Source: Plectrocnemia conspersa (lineage: Eukaryota > Arthropoda > Insecta > Trichoptera > Polycentropodidae). From it: 64,000 nt of DNA. The stretch is taken from the NCBI GenBank assembly GCA_009617715.1, contig VTFK01000125.1, positions 310,001 through 374,000 on the forward strand, given 5' to 3'. The position numbers were made by a program, and so were the translations under genes. The notes below the pieces were generated by a model. It was not told the origin of the DNA, ran no database searches, and saw only the letters and a list, made by a program, of their open reading frames with translations. This document shows, piece by piece, positions 35,664 through 57,059 of the stretch. Each line of letters begins with the position of its first letter. Position 1 is the stretch's first letter.

Positions 35664-35902
35664 TTAACCCTTTGACCGCAGATGACACCTCTATAGAACG
35701 CATCAAAAAAATCGACAGAATTGAGCACTTAAAAATGTCATGAACATTTGAGCTTCGTATTATGTTTTTTTTTGTTGTATAATTTAAGGTTGAAAAACGC
35801 TTTATTTTATTAAAATAATTTATGGCATAAATAGGTGCCCCCCCACTTATTAGAAAATTTTGAAATGGCGCACAAAAATATTAACCGCTTTGAAAGGGTT
35901 AA
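35664..35902. mobile_element. piggyBac-type MITE with TTAA duplication
   Basis: TTAA-CCCTTTGACCGC at the left (35664) and CCGCTTTGAAAGGG-TTAA at the right (ending 35902) give a 231-bp unit between two TTAA copies. AGTTATTAACCCTTT is shared exactly by both ends in inverted order. Target TTAA and a CCC start are characteristic of piggyBac-type elements. A poly-C run lies at 35838-35845. It has no coding capacity. Confidence 0.65.
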
Positions 35903-36003
35903 TAACTTAAATTATTGCATTTAATACCATCACATTTTTTAATTTTGATTTTATTTTAATTTTTATAATATAACAAAAAGTTTTTGGCTTCATTATTTTT
36001 CTC

Positions 36004-36090
36004 GTTATAGTCCAGTCAAATAAGGATTTAACCTGAAATTTTGCACAGACCTTTGTTTCGATATTTTTAAGACGGGCTGAAATAACTTAT
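36004..36090 (-). repeat. Dispersed repeat, copy 1
   Basis: On the minus strand this segment reads TTTCAGCCCGTCTTAAAAAT, ATCGAAACAAAGGTCTGTGC, AAAATTTCAG and, after a gap, TATTTGACTGGACTA. The same run is at 48790-48888 on the plus strand with a few changes. It is likely an untranslated transposon fragment. Confidence 0.75.
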
Positions 36091-36649
36091 TGTTTCCTCA
36101 AATTTCGCTATTTCCCATATAATTTAAAAAAATATGTATTAAAACCTTTCAATTTCTATTATAAAATGCTTTTGATTTCGCTACTTTTTCATTGCGATTT
36201 TTTTATTGAAGTAATAAATTTTTTTAGCTGCCATTTAAACAAATTGTGCTAACAAACTTAAGATTCAGCATGTACAAAATTGTATGATAATTATTATAAA
36301 TTAAGCAGTTCATATTGCTTACATTAGTTTTCGATGTGCTTTGATGTAAAGTTTCTGGTAGTGGTAAATTTCTATCGGCTGCGACTGTAATTAAAATTAT
36401 TATTATTTTAATACATTATAAAAATATCTACAAGTGCGCTAGGCAAGAACATAATTTAATAAAATTATATAAATATTCTTTTGAAGTATTATTTCATAAA
36501 TACTTCATAACAGTATTGTAAATTGGAAGAAGTTTCCAGACATAGTAAGATTTATTGCGAATTTGTTTCAAAGTTCTTCGGAGTCTTCTTTAGCTAGCAA
36601 AAATACATGTACATAAAAGATTGGCAAGAGCAATTCATCGCTATAATGA

Positions 36650-39600
36650 TTACAGCTCACATAAATTTATTAAATACAACAAATAACCTTGTGTGTGTGG
36701 TTTAAACGATAAAAGAAATATCGCCATGTCCAAAGGATCTTGATCTTCCGACCATCCGGTGTCCATCAAGTTGCATTTTTTATCATGCCAACCGCCTAAA
36801 ATAAAATAAAATTCCAGTTTAAGGTTGTTAACGAATTTAATATATTGTTCAAAATATATTCATTTCAGTGATGATTAAAATATGCTTACTTGTGTTTTGT
36901 GGCGGCGGTTCTCCATCCCATGGCACAGACCATCTGCGAAGATTGCCAGAGTCATCTTGACGATCGTTCACCTAATAAACAAGATTTATACTTTGTATAA
37001 AATATTTAAATAACAATAAATAAAACATTGAGAATGTAATTTTAGTGAAATCATATCGTACTATATTTTCACAGGTAGATATATATTTTTATCAGTGAAA
37101 TTATAATTTATCTGGCAGGTGCTAGTAAAATTATACGATTTCAACTTTTTCATACGTAGTAATATAAACATTTACATATGTATCAGATAATTAATATCTA
37201 TTTATCGCATGCTTATATTAATAAACTTATTTTTTTATGTAATTTATAGACATACGACCAATAAATTTAAATAACGTCAAAAAAATAGAAATGAATAAGA
37301 CAGTTATCGTTTTCTGATGAATTTTACCAAGATTTCTCTGTAAGCATTTTTTTATGAAAATCCAAAAACCCTAGATATGGAGCCAGAGAAAATGAAAAAA
37401 GAAAGAGAACAAGAAATGAACATAACTATACACAAAATGTCAGAAAGTTGAAGAGAAATAGCGGCAAAGAATACATTACAAAAACTTCCAAAATTGTTAA
37501 AGCTCAAGTTTTTAAAAATAAGAATTGCTTATGGTCAAAAAAATGTTTGGATCTCTTTGAATACGAAGAAAGAAAATCTAATTTTGTTCCCATAATAAAA
37601 TTATTCCAATTTATCCCAATAATAAAAATATTAATCAGAGTTAAGCTAAATCATTTGATGACTTTTTATCAAGAGATCAAGATTTAAAGAAGATATTGTT
37701 GTATAAATCATATTTTGATTAATTAAATTGGTACTCATATTATAAACATATTCTAATTTGTTATAAAGTAATGAAGGAAACCTCATGAGCAGCAGTTTCA
37801 GACCAGCGGCGCAATTGTGCATTTTGTGTAGCAGTTGGGGTCTTCGATATTGTGGGTAGTTGTATACCAAAATGTACGTTCTTCAAGTATGGATCTTTGC
37901 ACATCTTTTCTTCGGTTACATAGCTACTTTTGTTAATGGTACTGTAAGTTAAATTTCTGAAAAACAATAAATAAAATATTTAATAGACGATACATTGAGA
38001 ACAAAAAATCTCCATGATTGATTGAACACGTTGAGTTTTATTATTCACTAGCCTGTAGCCTGTTTTTAAAGTATTTATATCGAATATGTCAGATTTACTT
38101 TATTCTTGACGTTGGTTATTAAATAATTACAATTTTCATGTACATATTTTAGTTTATTTACTATAAAACATCTTTTAAAATCAGACAGTATTTGCCTTTT
38201 ATTAAAAAAAATGCTTAAAAATTGTGAATTTTATCAGCAAAAAAAATGCAGTTACATATGAACAATTCAACCCTATTATATATACTGCTGTAATAATGTC
38301 ATATACCTAGCGTTGTCTAAGAACTTCAAAGCGGGCGATCGGACAATCTCGATATTTGGCATCCTATTTGCTATCAAATCAGTCGATATGACGGTGCCGT
38401 CGATGTGCGACACAAGATTTCTGTGAATTGGATCTAGACCGATCGCATTCTCTCGATCAAATTGACATGACATGTTCTTCCAAGGTTTATCTGAGCTTTC
38501 GAGTGCAATACGCTTGTTTTGGGCGAATATCTCGTGACGCTTGTCGTACTTGAATCGAATCCAGTGCTGACGGGCTTCAGTATTTCGCTTTGAAAAAACA
38601 AGGTGCTCGGACGCCACTCCGTAGACGGAGGGTTGTCGAGCTCTTTTCCATCGACGTTATCGGACAGCCTCACAAGCCGCTCGCAATTTGTCACACAGAA
38701 TTTGTATTGAAGGTTCAGCAGGGAGAAGATATCATCGATGACGCTCTTCTGTAATACAGATAATTTCAATTATGCAATATGCAGTTTTTATATAAATTAT
38801 AATTAACACATTACAGACCGCTAGCGCGCTTAGGTGAATTTAATAAAACTATCGTTAAGAGCTGTTGACTCACTTACGTGTTATTTGTAATTCAAACGGT
38901 ATTTATAATGCTTTTTAAATTTTTTTATTGTTTCTTTTTATGTATTATTTTTATTATACTATTTTTGTGTATCGAAATAATACGATGTATTGTTTTTTGA
39001 CCATTTGTGAGGCATTGGAGTATCCAATTGGTTTACGATAGTCTTAATTTAATTTAAATAAATAAATATTACCTTTGTATGATCAAAATGATTCATCATT
39101 TCGAAATAGTTTTCTAACGAGTTGATTGAAGGCATCAGCTTGGAATGGGCTGATGAAGTCGCAAACAATAAAGTGTGCGAGAGAGAGTCCCAGTCGGAGC
39201 TTTTCGGTATATCGTTGGAGATGTCAACGCCCATTTTCGACACCAAATTTCGAAAATCCATGGCTACGTGAGCGCTAGCTACGCAAAGTGCATTCATAAC
39301 CTGAAAAATAATAAGAAAATATATTCGCATTATATACATTACCGATATTACTACAGACTTCTGATATAAGAGAACTGATCACAGTATATTCAAACCGATT
39401 TTGGTCAATAAGAGAGCGTAAAAACAATTACCACTTCTTAGAAGTCAAAAATTCACGGCAAAAGCAATGAAATTGTGTTGGCACCGTTGCAGTGGAAACG
39501 CTCGACATGATTTTATTGCTTTTGATATGAATTTTTGACTTTTGAGAAGGGATAATTGTTTTTTTTTGCGCTCCCCTATTGGTCAAATTCGGTTTAGTTA

Positions 39601-40936
39601 AGCTTCATACGATTCTCACTTATTGTAAGTCGTAATATTGTTATAAAAAGTTTTAATATGAACGCTAGATAACCGAGCGTTTCCATCACAATGGCGACGG
39701 CACGATTTTATTGCTTTTGACTTCTGAGAAGTGATAATTGTTTTTGCGCCCTTCTAAACGACGATGCCCATATTACTTGAAAGCAGAAACAGCGAATAAA
39801 ATGATGCTTATTGATACCTACGTAGTGTTATCGGCGTAGGATATCAAAGTAGAATAATATTATGCGGTGTTTATGTACTTTTTATTCTATAATATTCATA
39901 TAAACATTTATACCTTAATTTTAAATAATGTATAGCATGAGTGATAAATCTATATATGAGAGATAAATCGTTCGAAAATAAATATTATTGAGATATTTTA
40001 AAATGAATATTAAATGTGCAATAATTAAAATAAAAAAACAAATAAATCACATCCTAATCACATTAATATCACAATCATCAATCACATAAGTCTGTTTTTA
40101 GAAATAAATATGGCACACTTTGAACAAACAGATTTACATTGTTGTATGCGCTCATTTTTTATAAGGTTCTTTCGGATAATCGTAACTGACAAAAAATTAT
40201 GAATAATATAGGAATATATTCTATTGGAATTAATTGTCTAGTTGGTGCTCTGGCCCCTGGTAAAAATACTTAGGAGGCATCCAGAAGTGGTCGATGAAAA
40301 ACTATATTTTGTCAAAGATTGTTTACCTAGACTTATTATTATAAGAGATTTGCCGTCCATATTTAAAAAAATATTATTTTGGACAATGTAATGAATGAAC
40401 GAAAGTGAAAAAATAAATGGGACAAAAAGGTTTTTGTAAATTATATATAATAAATTAATTGAGAGATTTCGAACTGTTATTTTTTTTTAAAAATTATCCA
40501 TAATATCCATATCCATAGTATCCATAATATTAGGCTGCTTTCTAACTATTATATAAAGCTCATCATGTAACTAAATGGTTACTGTGTACATACAATGCAA
40601 AGCATATATGCAAAATAAAACAAATATAAAACGATAATATGTGAAAATAGTATCAACAATCGCATATATGTTTATAGGGTATTTATTATTTATTGCTATT
40701 TTTATCAATGAAATTTATTTATCATTAATATTTATTTGATTTAAAGTTTTAAAAATACAAATTTGACCGTGAGAATAATATAACATAACGCGATCTTGTG
40801 AGAAGTGTCTCATTACCTTTAAATAGTGAGCGAAAGATTTGGCAAACTCTGAGTCTACGCTCATGTTCAAGTTCGGAAACATGGACTGCTTGTTGTCGTC
40901 GTCGCTCGGATTCAGCATTACTTTTATATCGCCCAT
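36650..40936 (-). CDS. Unrecognised conserved-looking protein, frame broken in exon 3
   Basis: Six minus-strand exons with GT-AG borders: 40936-40817, 39300-39073, 38748-38307, 37956-37782, 36971-36890 and 36795-36650 (TAA). The product would be about 397 residues. The first 150 residues are helix-rich (EFAKSFAHYLK, VMNALCVASAHVAMDF, LENYFEMMNHFD, DDIFSLLNLQYKFC). The middle is basic (HWIRFKYDKRHEIFAQNKR), and near the C-terminus two RRWS sites (RRWSET, RRWSVP) resemble basophilic-kinase/14-3-3 sites. I do not recognise the family. Exons 1, 2, 4, 5 and 6 fit phase, but exon 3 needs a frame change between SDNVDGK and RARQPSVYG, in a run of four A, or an 86-nt intron at 38588-38673. The end could be incomplete because further 3' exons are possible. 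Confidence 0.6.
39366..39640. repeat. Palindromic GC-cored MITE, copy 2
   Basis: Lying in the first intron of the minus-strand gene, the left arm (GATCACAGTATATTCAAACC, GATTTTGGTCAATAAGAGAG, then CAAAAGCAATGAAATTGTG) is mirrored by the right arm (ATGATTTTATTGCTTTTGAT, TTTTGAGAAGGGATAATTG, CCCCTATTGGTCAAATTCGG). The central GC palindrome is eroded compared with copy 1 at 23041. Confidence 0.7.
39655..39760 (+). repeat. Palindromic MITE family, second partial copy
   Basis: GAGCGTTTCCATCACAATGG, GCGACGGCACGATTTTATTG, CTTTTGACTTCTGAGAAGTG and ATAATTGTTTTTGCGCCCTT repeat the right arm of the family directly after copy 2. This places two family members side by side in one intron. Confidence 0.65.
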
Positions 40937-41250
40937 ATTTGGATAAACATTTGCGTGTTACATGTCATGGGACTCTAAGACCCTTTTCGTGTTGACATTT
41001 TGTGCGCAAGACGCGAATCTGCGTTTATCTCTACGCGGGCCGATTGAGGCGCTGAGTCGGACTACGAGACGGCAAATCGCTGCGAAATGTCGCGTATATT
41101 GCACAAACCGAATTCTAGTTGTTAAAAAAAGTATGACATTATTATCAGGGTATAGCGGTGTACTGTTTAATCGACCCGTTTAGCGGCAGTATAAGCGAGC
41201 ATTTTCTGTCCATGAAAAAAATATTGTAAGTACTTGTCTTTTTAAGGATA
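40937..41250 (-). promoter_or_regulatory. GC-richer upstream region of the minus-strand gene
   Basis: The sequence before the ATG of the unrecognised gene is markedly richer in G and C than its surroundings and lacks transposon similarity, as expected of a promoter and 5' untranslated region. A hairpin GCGTGC-AAG-GCACGC lies just beyond at about 41261-41275. Confidence 0.35.
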
Positions 41251-42064
41251 AGCAGAGTCGCGCGTGCAAGGCACGCGGGTGACTAATTTTAGAGGAGGCC
41301 AAAGGAAATTATATATAAATAATTTTTGCCAATTTTTAACACAAATCATTTTATTTTGCAATATTATACCTTATGCGTAAATTTAATAAATTATAATATT
41401 TAATAATTTTTAAATAGTCTTATTATATGATATATAATGATTATTTAATTAATAATCTAAGCTTATTTTATAAGTAAAAAATTTGTCGTCCACCGATCAC
41501 TGTAAATTATTGATTTTTGGTGCTCTGTGCTATTGTAGCGCTTGCACATCCCTAGTTAATATTAAGGATTGCAATAATACCAGGATTTTCAATACCGGCA
41601 TTACCGAGCAAAAAAAGTCAATAGTGGTAATACCGGTATTGACACTACTATTATTTTAAATAGTTGCTCGAAATATTATTTCGAGTTCTGCTCACATGAT
41701 TAACCGTGTTTATCGATTATCAAAACCAAAGCATTCGAATACCCTGGCCGCTATTGTTTCGATATCTCTTTCACTGCAATTGATACTTTGGCGACGGGAT
41801 GGTGATAGGTGGCAGTTAGACACAGATTGAGTCGCTTCAGTAGTATTTTATTGAGATTTATGAAGTTTTTATATGGTTATTTACAATTAAACGGGGCACG
41901 ACCTGGGACCGCGCGCGGACGCCAAAGATTGCCAGTCGTGAGTAAAATCCGTTATGCCAGTGTTACCAGAGTGCCACCAAGTCTTGGCCATAATGAAATC
42001 TAAAGAAATATAATTATAAATAGGCCCCAACAATACTACGTTGCCTTGTGAGATTCTTAATATA

Positions 42065-42165
42065 CAGTGATGCCTTGTCTTACGAGTTTAATTCGTTTCG
42101 TGACGGAGCATGTAACTCAAATCACTCGTATAGCAAATTAATTTTTCATTGAAATGAATTGAACA
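42065..42165 (+). repeat. pogo/Tigger-type terminal fragment
   Basis: CAGTGATGCCTTGTCTTACGAG preceded by TA, with CGTGACGGAGCATGTAACTC inside, resembles the ends of pogo-group elements, which start with CAG at a TA target. The opposite end was not found. A minus-strand remnant near 42440-42545 (LRKKLRNQENIDNVINRI) may be the C-terminus of its transposase. Confidence 0.4.
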
Positions 42166-44613
42166 TGAATATTTTGTAATTTTTATTTATATAAGCCCGA
42201 ATTCTGCAGTTAATTTTTTTTAAACCAATTTTAAAATACATTACGTTAAAATAATACTTTATTGAATATTTAAATACACAATTTGTTGTTGTTCTGCATT
42301 GTCAAACATGTGAAACATTGAAATTCAAATATGTAATTTATTGCTTGTCGAAGTAACCCTTAAAATGACAGCTATTTAAAAATACATATTTTTAAAATTG
42401 TTACCTTATTAAAAATCTTATGCCTGCTCTACACACTCTCGAAGTTGCTCGAAGTTAGTCAAGGCTACTGCGGTAGATGCGCTCTTTGATTCTATTTATC
42501 ACGTTATCAATATTTTCTTGATTCCTCAATTTTTTTCGGAGATTATATTTGACCAAAATTTTCTGAATGTCCTTTTTTTAGTTCCTAGAGCAATTCATTA
42601 TCCTCAAACAAAAACTTAAAGATGGATTTTAACATAATTTTCCGTGGCCTTTTTTCTCAGGAAAAAATGCTAAATGACCTTTTTAGAGTTTGGGGTGCTG
42701 AACATTCAAGGGTGCAGTTTAACAGTCAATTATTTTAAACGATATATGTATTTAAATAAATACTTTGTTCCATAAACGAATTGTTTGTGCATTTATGTAA
42801 TGTAAATCTTAGGAAAGAATTCGTTGTAGAGAGTTATTCATATGGTGTTCATTGTTCTGACCAATGCTTGCACCTAATCTGTCAAACAGTAATGCACAAA
42901 TGATTTGTTTAATGGAATAATTATTTTATTCATTGCTCATTTAAATTTTCCTCGAAAATAAACTGTTACGAGATTTTTCGGCCTCTACATTGGCTGCAAA
43001 GTCACATCCTTTCGGGCTCAAAAATTTCGAACCAGACGAAACCCTCTCGTGTACATTTGAATATGTTCCGCTAATTCGATAAGAGTTAAATTGCGCATCT
43101 TTTTATTTATATTTTTATTTTGGAAATAAATATATCTATAACGTAAGCTGTTTGAAGAATCTGAGAAGTTTGGTTCAAGAGGGTGATTTTTTTGTAATAA
43201 GAAACAATCTCTTTGCGTAACGATATTCACTGAAGCACTTCAGATTTATTTATTTTGTGTCCGTTGAAAATATTTTGCGAATAATTCAATATATTGTAGC
43301 GCAAGTATGTATTGATGTTTATTTAATAAAAACGACCATTTTGGTGGGGACAGAGAGAGGGAATGTTGCCAGTTCTTAGAAACAGCCGCTTCTCAAGTTG
43401 GGCGGTGGTGTGGCAGTACTGGGAACTGTCAGAACGCCGCCAAAATATTAATCGACACACTTTTGTATATTGGTCTATAGTTAAAGATATTATACTATTA
43501 ATCATAAATTTTAACATTGTGCCATCATTAAAACTTGTTAAAATAGTATATTTAAAAAAAATAAGGCATTTCATAGTTTTATTTAATAAACTATATTTTA
43601 AAGCTAAAAATATTTAAATTAAAATTTGGTATTGGACTAATGTAAAATATTCTCATTTCATGCTACTAGTTTTCCATTTAACTCTGGGTTTATAAACTAC
43701 TTTGTAGCACCTATTATTTAATATATAGTTAAGATTTTAACAAGATCAAGTTTTTATAATATAAAAACAGCTATGTTAAATTAATGTGATCAACAAAAAT
43801 GTGTTTGTGTAACGATAATTACAAACGCGGAAAAATAAAAATGTGTATATGCAGTGCTTTTTGTAAGCGAAATGGTTCTGGTACGCACATAAAAATACTA
43901 AAAAGACACGTGTTTGTAATTTTTAATATTTTAAGAAATGTATAAAAAAAATACAAGTCTATATATATATATATATTCATCCCTTAGATGGTAAAGAAAT
44001 TAATTTTTACATAAAAAACGTGTACATGAAAAAGATGCCAGAATAGCAAAAAGCACTTTACATATATATACAAGTATATATGTGTATAAATGTACTATTT
44101 AAGCATGGTTTCCCGGTGATTGACAAATAAAATGTATATTAATTGTTTAAATTGCAACACAAACTCCTGGCAATAGAAAGAATCTATCTAAAATGTTTTC
44201 TGAATTAAATTTTAAAATAACTTGTCTGAAATACCAGAAGTCTGGAAAAATGTGTATTACAAAAAACTCGGCTAGAGACAAATTTAAGGAGAACACGGTG
44301 ACCATATGCTACTCTTATATATACCTGATATTTACAATTCTTATTATTGAGTTTAGCGTGTTTTACAAAGTCTGAAAAAAAATACAGAATAAGTTTACAA
44401 AGGTATTTATTATTTTTTTTTATAAATCACCATGGCTACCACAAATGTATATAGGTAGAACCATGTATTGTTGGCAATTTTCATATTTAACTTACATTTA
44501 AGGGTAACCCTTTAAAATACAATATTAAATCAATTGAAGTTATACAACACAAACAATATATTATTTATTAGGAATGACAAATGGTTATTGTAGATTCTGT
44601 TGATAAATGTTTT

Positions 44614-44740
44614 TTAACCCTTAATTGTCCAACGATATTAATTTGGACGAAAATTGTTAGCAACGATTTTCATTAGCAATTTTCGCCCACCATAAAGTGT
44701 AGATATTAAATTTATTAATTAAGTTCAATAAAGGGTTTCT
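44614..44740. repeat. Inverted-repeat block, possible piggyBac-type MITE
   Basis: TTTTTAACCCTTAATTGTCC begins with TTAACCC as in the other piggyBac-type ends, and TGGACGAAAATTG faces CAATTTTCGCCCA with one mismatch in 13. The right end near 44731 (AAAGGGTTTC) lacks TTAA, so the assignment is tentative. Confidence 0.35.
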
Positions 44741-47700
44741 TATTTGCAAGTACTAAACATAATCTAATAAATATAAAAAAATCTATGTGAATAAAACAAT
44801 ACAACCATTCATTACACAGACTAGCTGAAGCAAGTTATACGTTTATATAATACATCTATAAATCTTTGTTTTAATATATACCCGTTTACATCAACTTATT
44901 AATCTTTCAGTTCATATATTGTCCCAAATATAAATGTTTATATATTTATTTTTTAAACAACTGATTATATAAAGAACTGAAAGAATAACAAACATTTTTT
45001 AAATATAAAATAAATATGTGTATTAAATTAGCTAAACATTTGTACTACAATATTTCTCTAATAATTTATCGATTATAAAAATATTAAGGAACCAAATCAG
45101 ACTTGCACAACCTTAAATATAAATGGATGAATAAAAAGGTCATGTGCCTTCATTATCGAAATAAAGAATTTGTGAAAAAAATATAGAAATGTGCAATGTT
45201 TTCTACTATTATCAAAGTGCACGTGTGAAGTGTTCAAGTCTAATAAAAGTAAAAAATCGACTATTTGAAATTATTCAGATAATGTTATATTTTTAATCAT
45301 CACAAATAATGGTCTACACATTCAGATTAGGTTGTTCCAATGTTGTATTTAAAATAAATTTAACCATTTCAAGTAATAATGAGAAGCTAAATTAACAAGA
45401 TTTGAGAAATTTATGTCTTGACTCAACGTATTGAACAAACATCATTTAATTATTTTACACGCATATATCTAATAATATAAATTAAAATTTTCGATTGGAG
45501 ATCTGTAGATTTTTAAAATGCATAATATAATAAGCTATGTCAAGCTAAAGCAGCGCTTTACAATTTCTTCCATAAATAAATTTTGCTACGAGAAATGTAA
45601 AGATACACATAAAGTAAATACTAATATGCAAAATTGAAAACTTAATTTATTTATTTAATATATTCTATCTTTTTCTTCCAATGGAATAGAAAAATATTAT
45701 TTGAGTTTAATTAAAAAAAAATAATACTTGATAAGACAAATAAAATAAGCAAAACTATGAATTAACTATTCTATTGCAAAAAAATCTGAGATAGTAGCTT
45801 TGGTATAATATATAATACTTTTGACATTGTTTCTAAAGCTAATATTCACTGATAATTATTTAACGTCTATTATAAATTACAATCGATTATGAGTTTCATT
45901 TTGTGGCGGAACATTTATAATTTACGAAGTTCATAATATACAGAATGCAGTCTAAAAACACTTTAATTTAAATCTCACAATTATTTATCTCAATACATTA
46001 TTAAATAAAACTGGACGACCTGGAATTAAAAAAATTTAAAATAAAAGTTTTGCTTAAAATACATTTATATACACAATATTCGCAAGACTGAGATTCAAAG
46101 CCTTCTCCATTTGATTTACAGATTTTGTACTCAAAACGTTATATATAACGAATCCCTCAGGATTTGAATTTACGATTAACTCAATCGTCATAATCACATA
46201 TTAGCATCTAGTTTAAACTAATAATACAAAAATACAATTATTAAAATTAAAAGTAAAATACATTCGACAATTTGACGCTGACGCCAAAAACCCTTCATGG
46301 TTATAAACCGACCGATACAAAATATTCACAGCCTGATCCGTAAACCAAATGCTATTTAAACAATCATATATACACACATTTACAGCATTATTTATATATG
46401 TACATATACAAGAGCGTAAAGACTCGTTAAATTAATAACCATAAATAAAAGTTCAGTCGAATTGCAGTACAGGTATCTCTAATATATCAACAGATTATTT
46501 TACGATGAATATTATATGATGACTAGTACTATAATCCGGTGTTTTTTTATAGAAATATATTTTATTTTATATAGATCAAACCAAAAGTATGATATTTTTA
46601 TCCCAAAAATTGTCTAGTAAATACAAATTAATTTTTACAAGAAAATAATTTATATATTATTAAAGAAATTTATTTCTGGTCCCTAAGTTAACGAGCTTTA
46701 AAGTATTTAAATTTCGAAATGGTTATTTATTGTTAAAGTATATTTGTTATTACATATACGATACAAGTACTAGTAAACCACTCGATCATTTCAAAAATAA
46801 TGTTTTGAATTGAGCGAGTGATTTGTATAGCCAGATAGATTAATATGCAAAATAATAAAGCTAAAAACTGAAATATGGTTTGTATATAAACATGCAGTCC
46901 ATTTTGAAGACAAAATGTGTAGTTTTATGCTTCAAAGATACGATAAACCGAACAATATGTAAATTTTTAGGGTACTACCGATAAAAACACAATTACAAAT
47001 GAATTTTCAAAAGTACAATTGATTATAACAAAAAAAAACTAATGATGTTAAATCAGCATAGAATTGTATATATTAACGTATCTTTGCGGCAAAAAACTTG
47101 GCTACGACAGAATTATTTTAATTTTGTAAACTTATCTACTTGCTCTCGAATGATTAACATTAGAGATCAAGAGTCGGGGGGGTCATTTTTACATTTTTAT
47201 AACGGCGTTGATAAAAATTTGTGATCTTGTCAAAAATACTACATACAAAACATCAAAATACAAAGTGTGTTCAAAAAATTTGTCGGAGTATCTACACGAA
47301 TAAATATAATATTTGTATAAATGTATATACATTATAAGCATTAATTACATACATTACAAGCATTACCTTCAAAGTTACGTTCAAAAAATTTACACATTTG
47401 AAGGCACAATTGAAACGATTCGCCACCTTGTGTAGCTCCGACTCGAGCAGTTTGACTATTCGATAACTTTTTGAACAAGCCTCGTATATTTTACAAAATT
47501 TTACATTTGGTATTTTACAAAAGTCACTGCCAAATTAAATATTGAAACTTAATCTCTGAGCAAAGTATGAATACTGGAATTTAATACCACAAACCTAATT
47601 GGGATTTTCAAACATTCCTTCATGTTGTGATCGTATATAAGTCAAGATGTTTTATTCATTAAATATGTAACATTATCTAATAGTTCTGATTACCATTAAT

Positions 47701-47942
47701 AATTGAAAATCAAAGTTATATGTAATATATTCCGTTAAATCTACTTTGCTCAGATAGTTTAATTTAATTTGGTGTTTTTTGAACACAAATCAATTCAATA
47801 TCTAAAAAATTTAAAACACCATATCAATGATCGACCATTTCTATAAAAGACCCTGATTCATATAGGACGTTTAAAAACCGACGGTTCCTAAACACACACT
47901 CGGCGCCATGGCGATATTATTAAATCTGATAGCTTTTGTGAA

Positions 47943-56950
<9,008 letters not shown>

Positions 56951-57059
56951 ATAGCTGGAAAAGAAAAAATACATATGGTTAATAAAAGAGACATGAATGT
57001 ATAACAAATTGATCTTCAATTTCGGTTCAGAGTTTGATAAGGAAACAAATTGCAATATT

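Larger units (their letters stand above)
41276..47942. other. Intergenic, repeat-rich, no gene seen
   Basis: Between the two minus-strand genes I find no coding exon. Notable pieces: a palindromic AATACCGGTATT-like motif block (41575-41660), a GC-richer block at 41790-42000, a pogo-type end at 42065, another mixed block at 43260-43450, an inverted repeat at 44640-44685, a short (TA)n at 43962-43977, and otherwise plain AT-rich DNA. A minus-strand stretch at 47400-47490 (KLLESELHKVANRFNCAF) looks protein-like but has no family or exon context. Confidence 0.45.

Noticed and set aside
38434..38769. Unshifted reading of exon 3 as the true protein
   Set aside because: After SDNVDGK the frame loses protein-like character and cannot connect by phase to the exon at 37956, whereas the shifted frame does so exactly.
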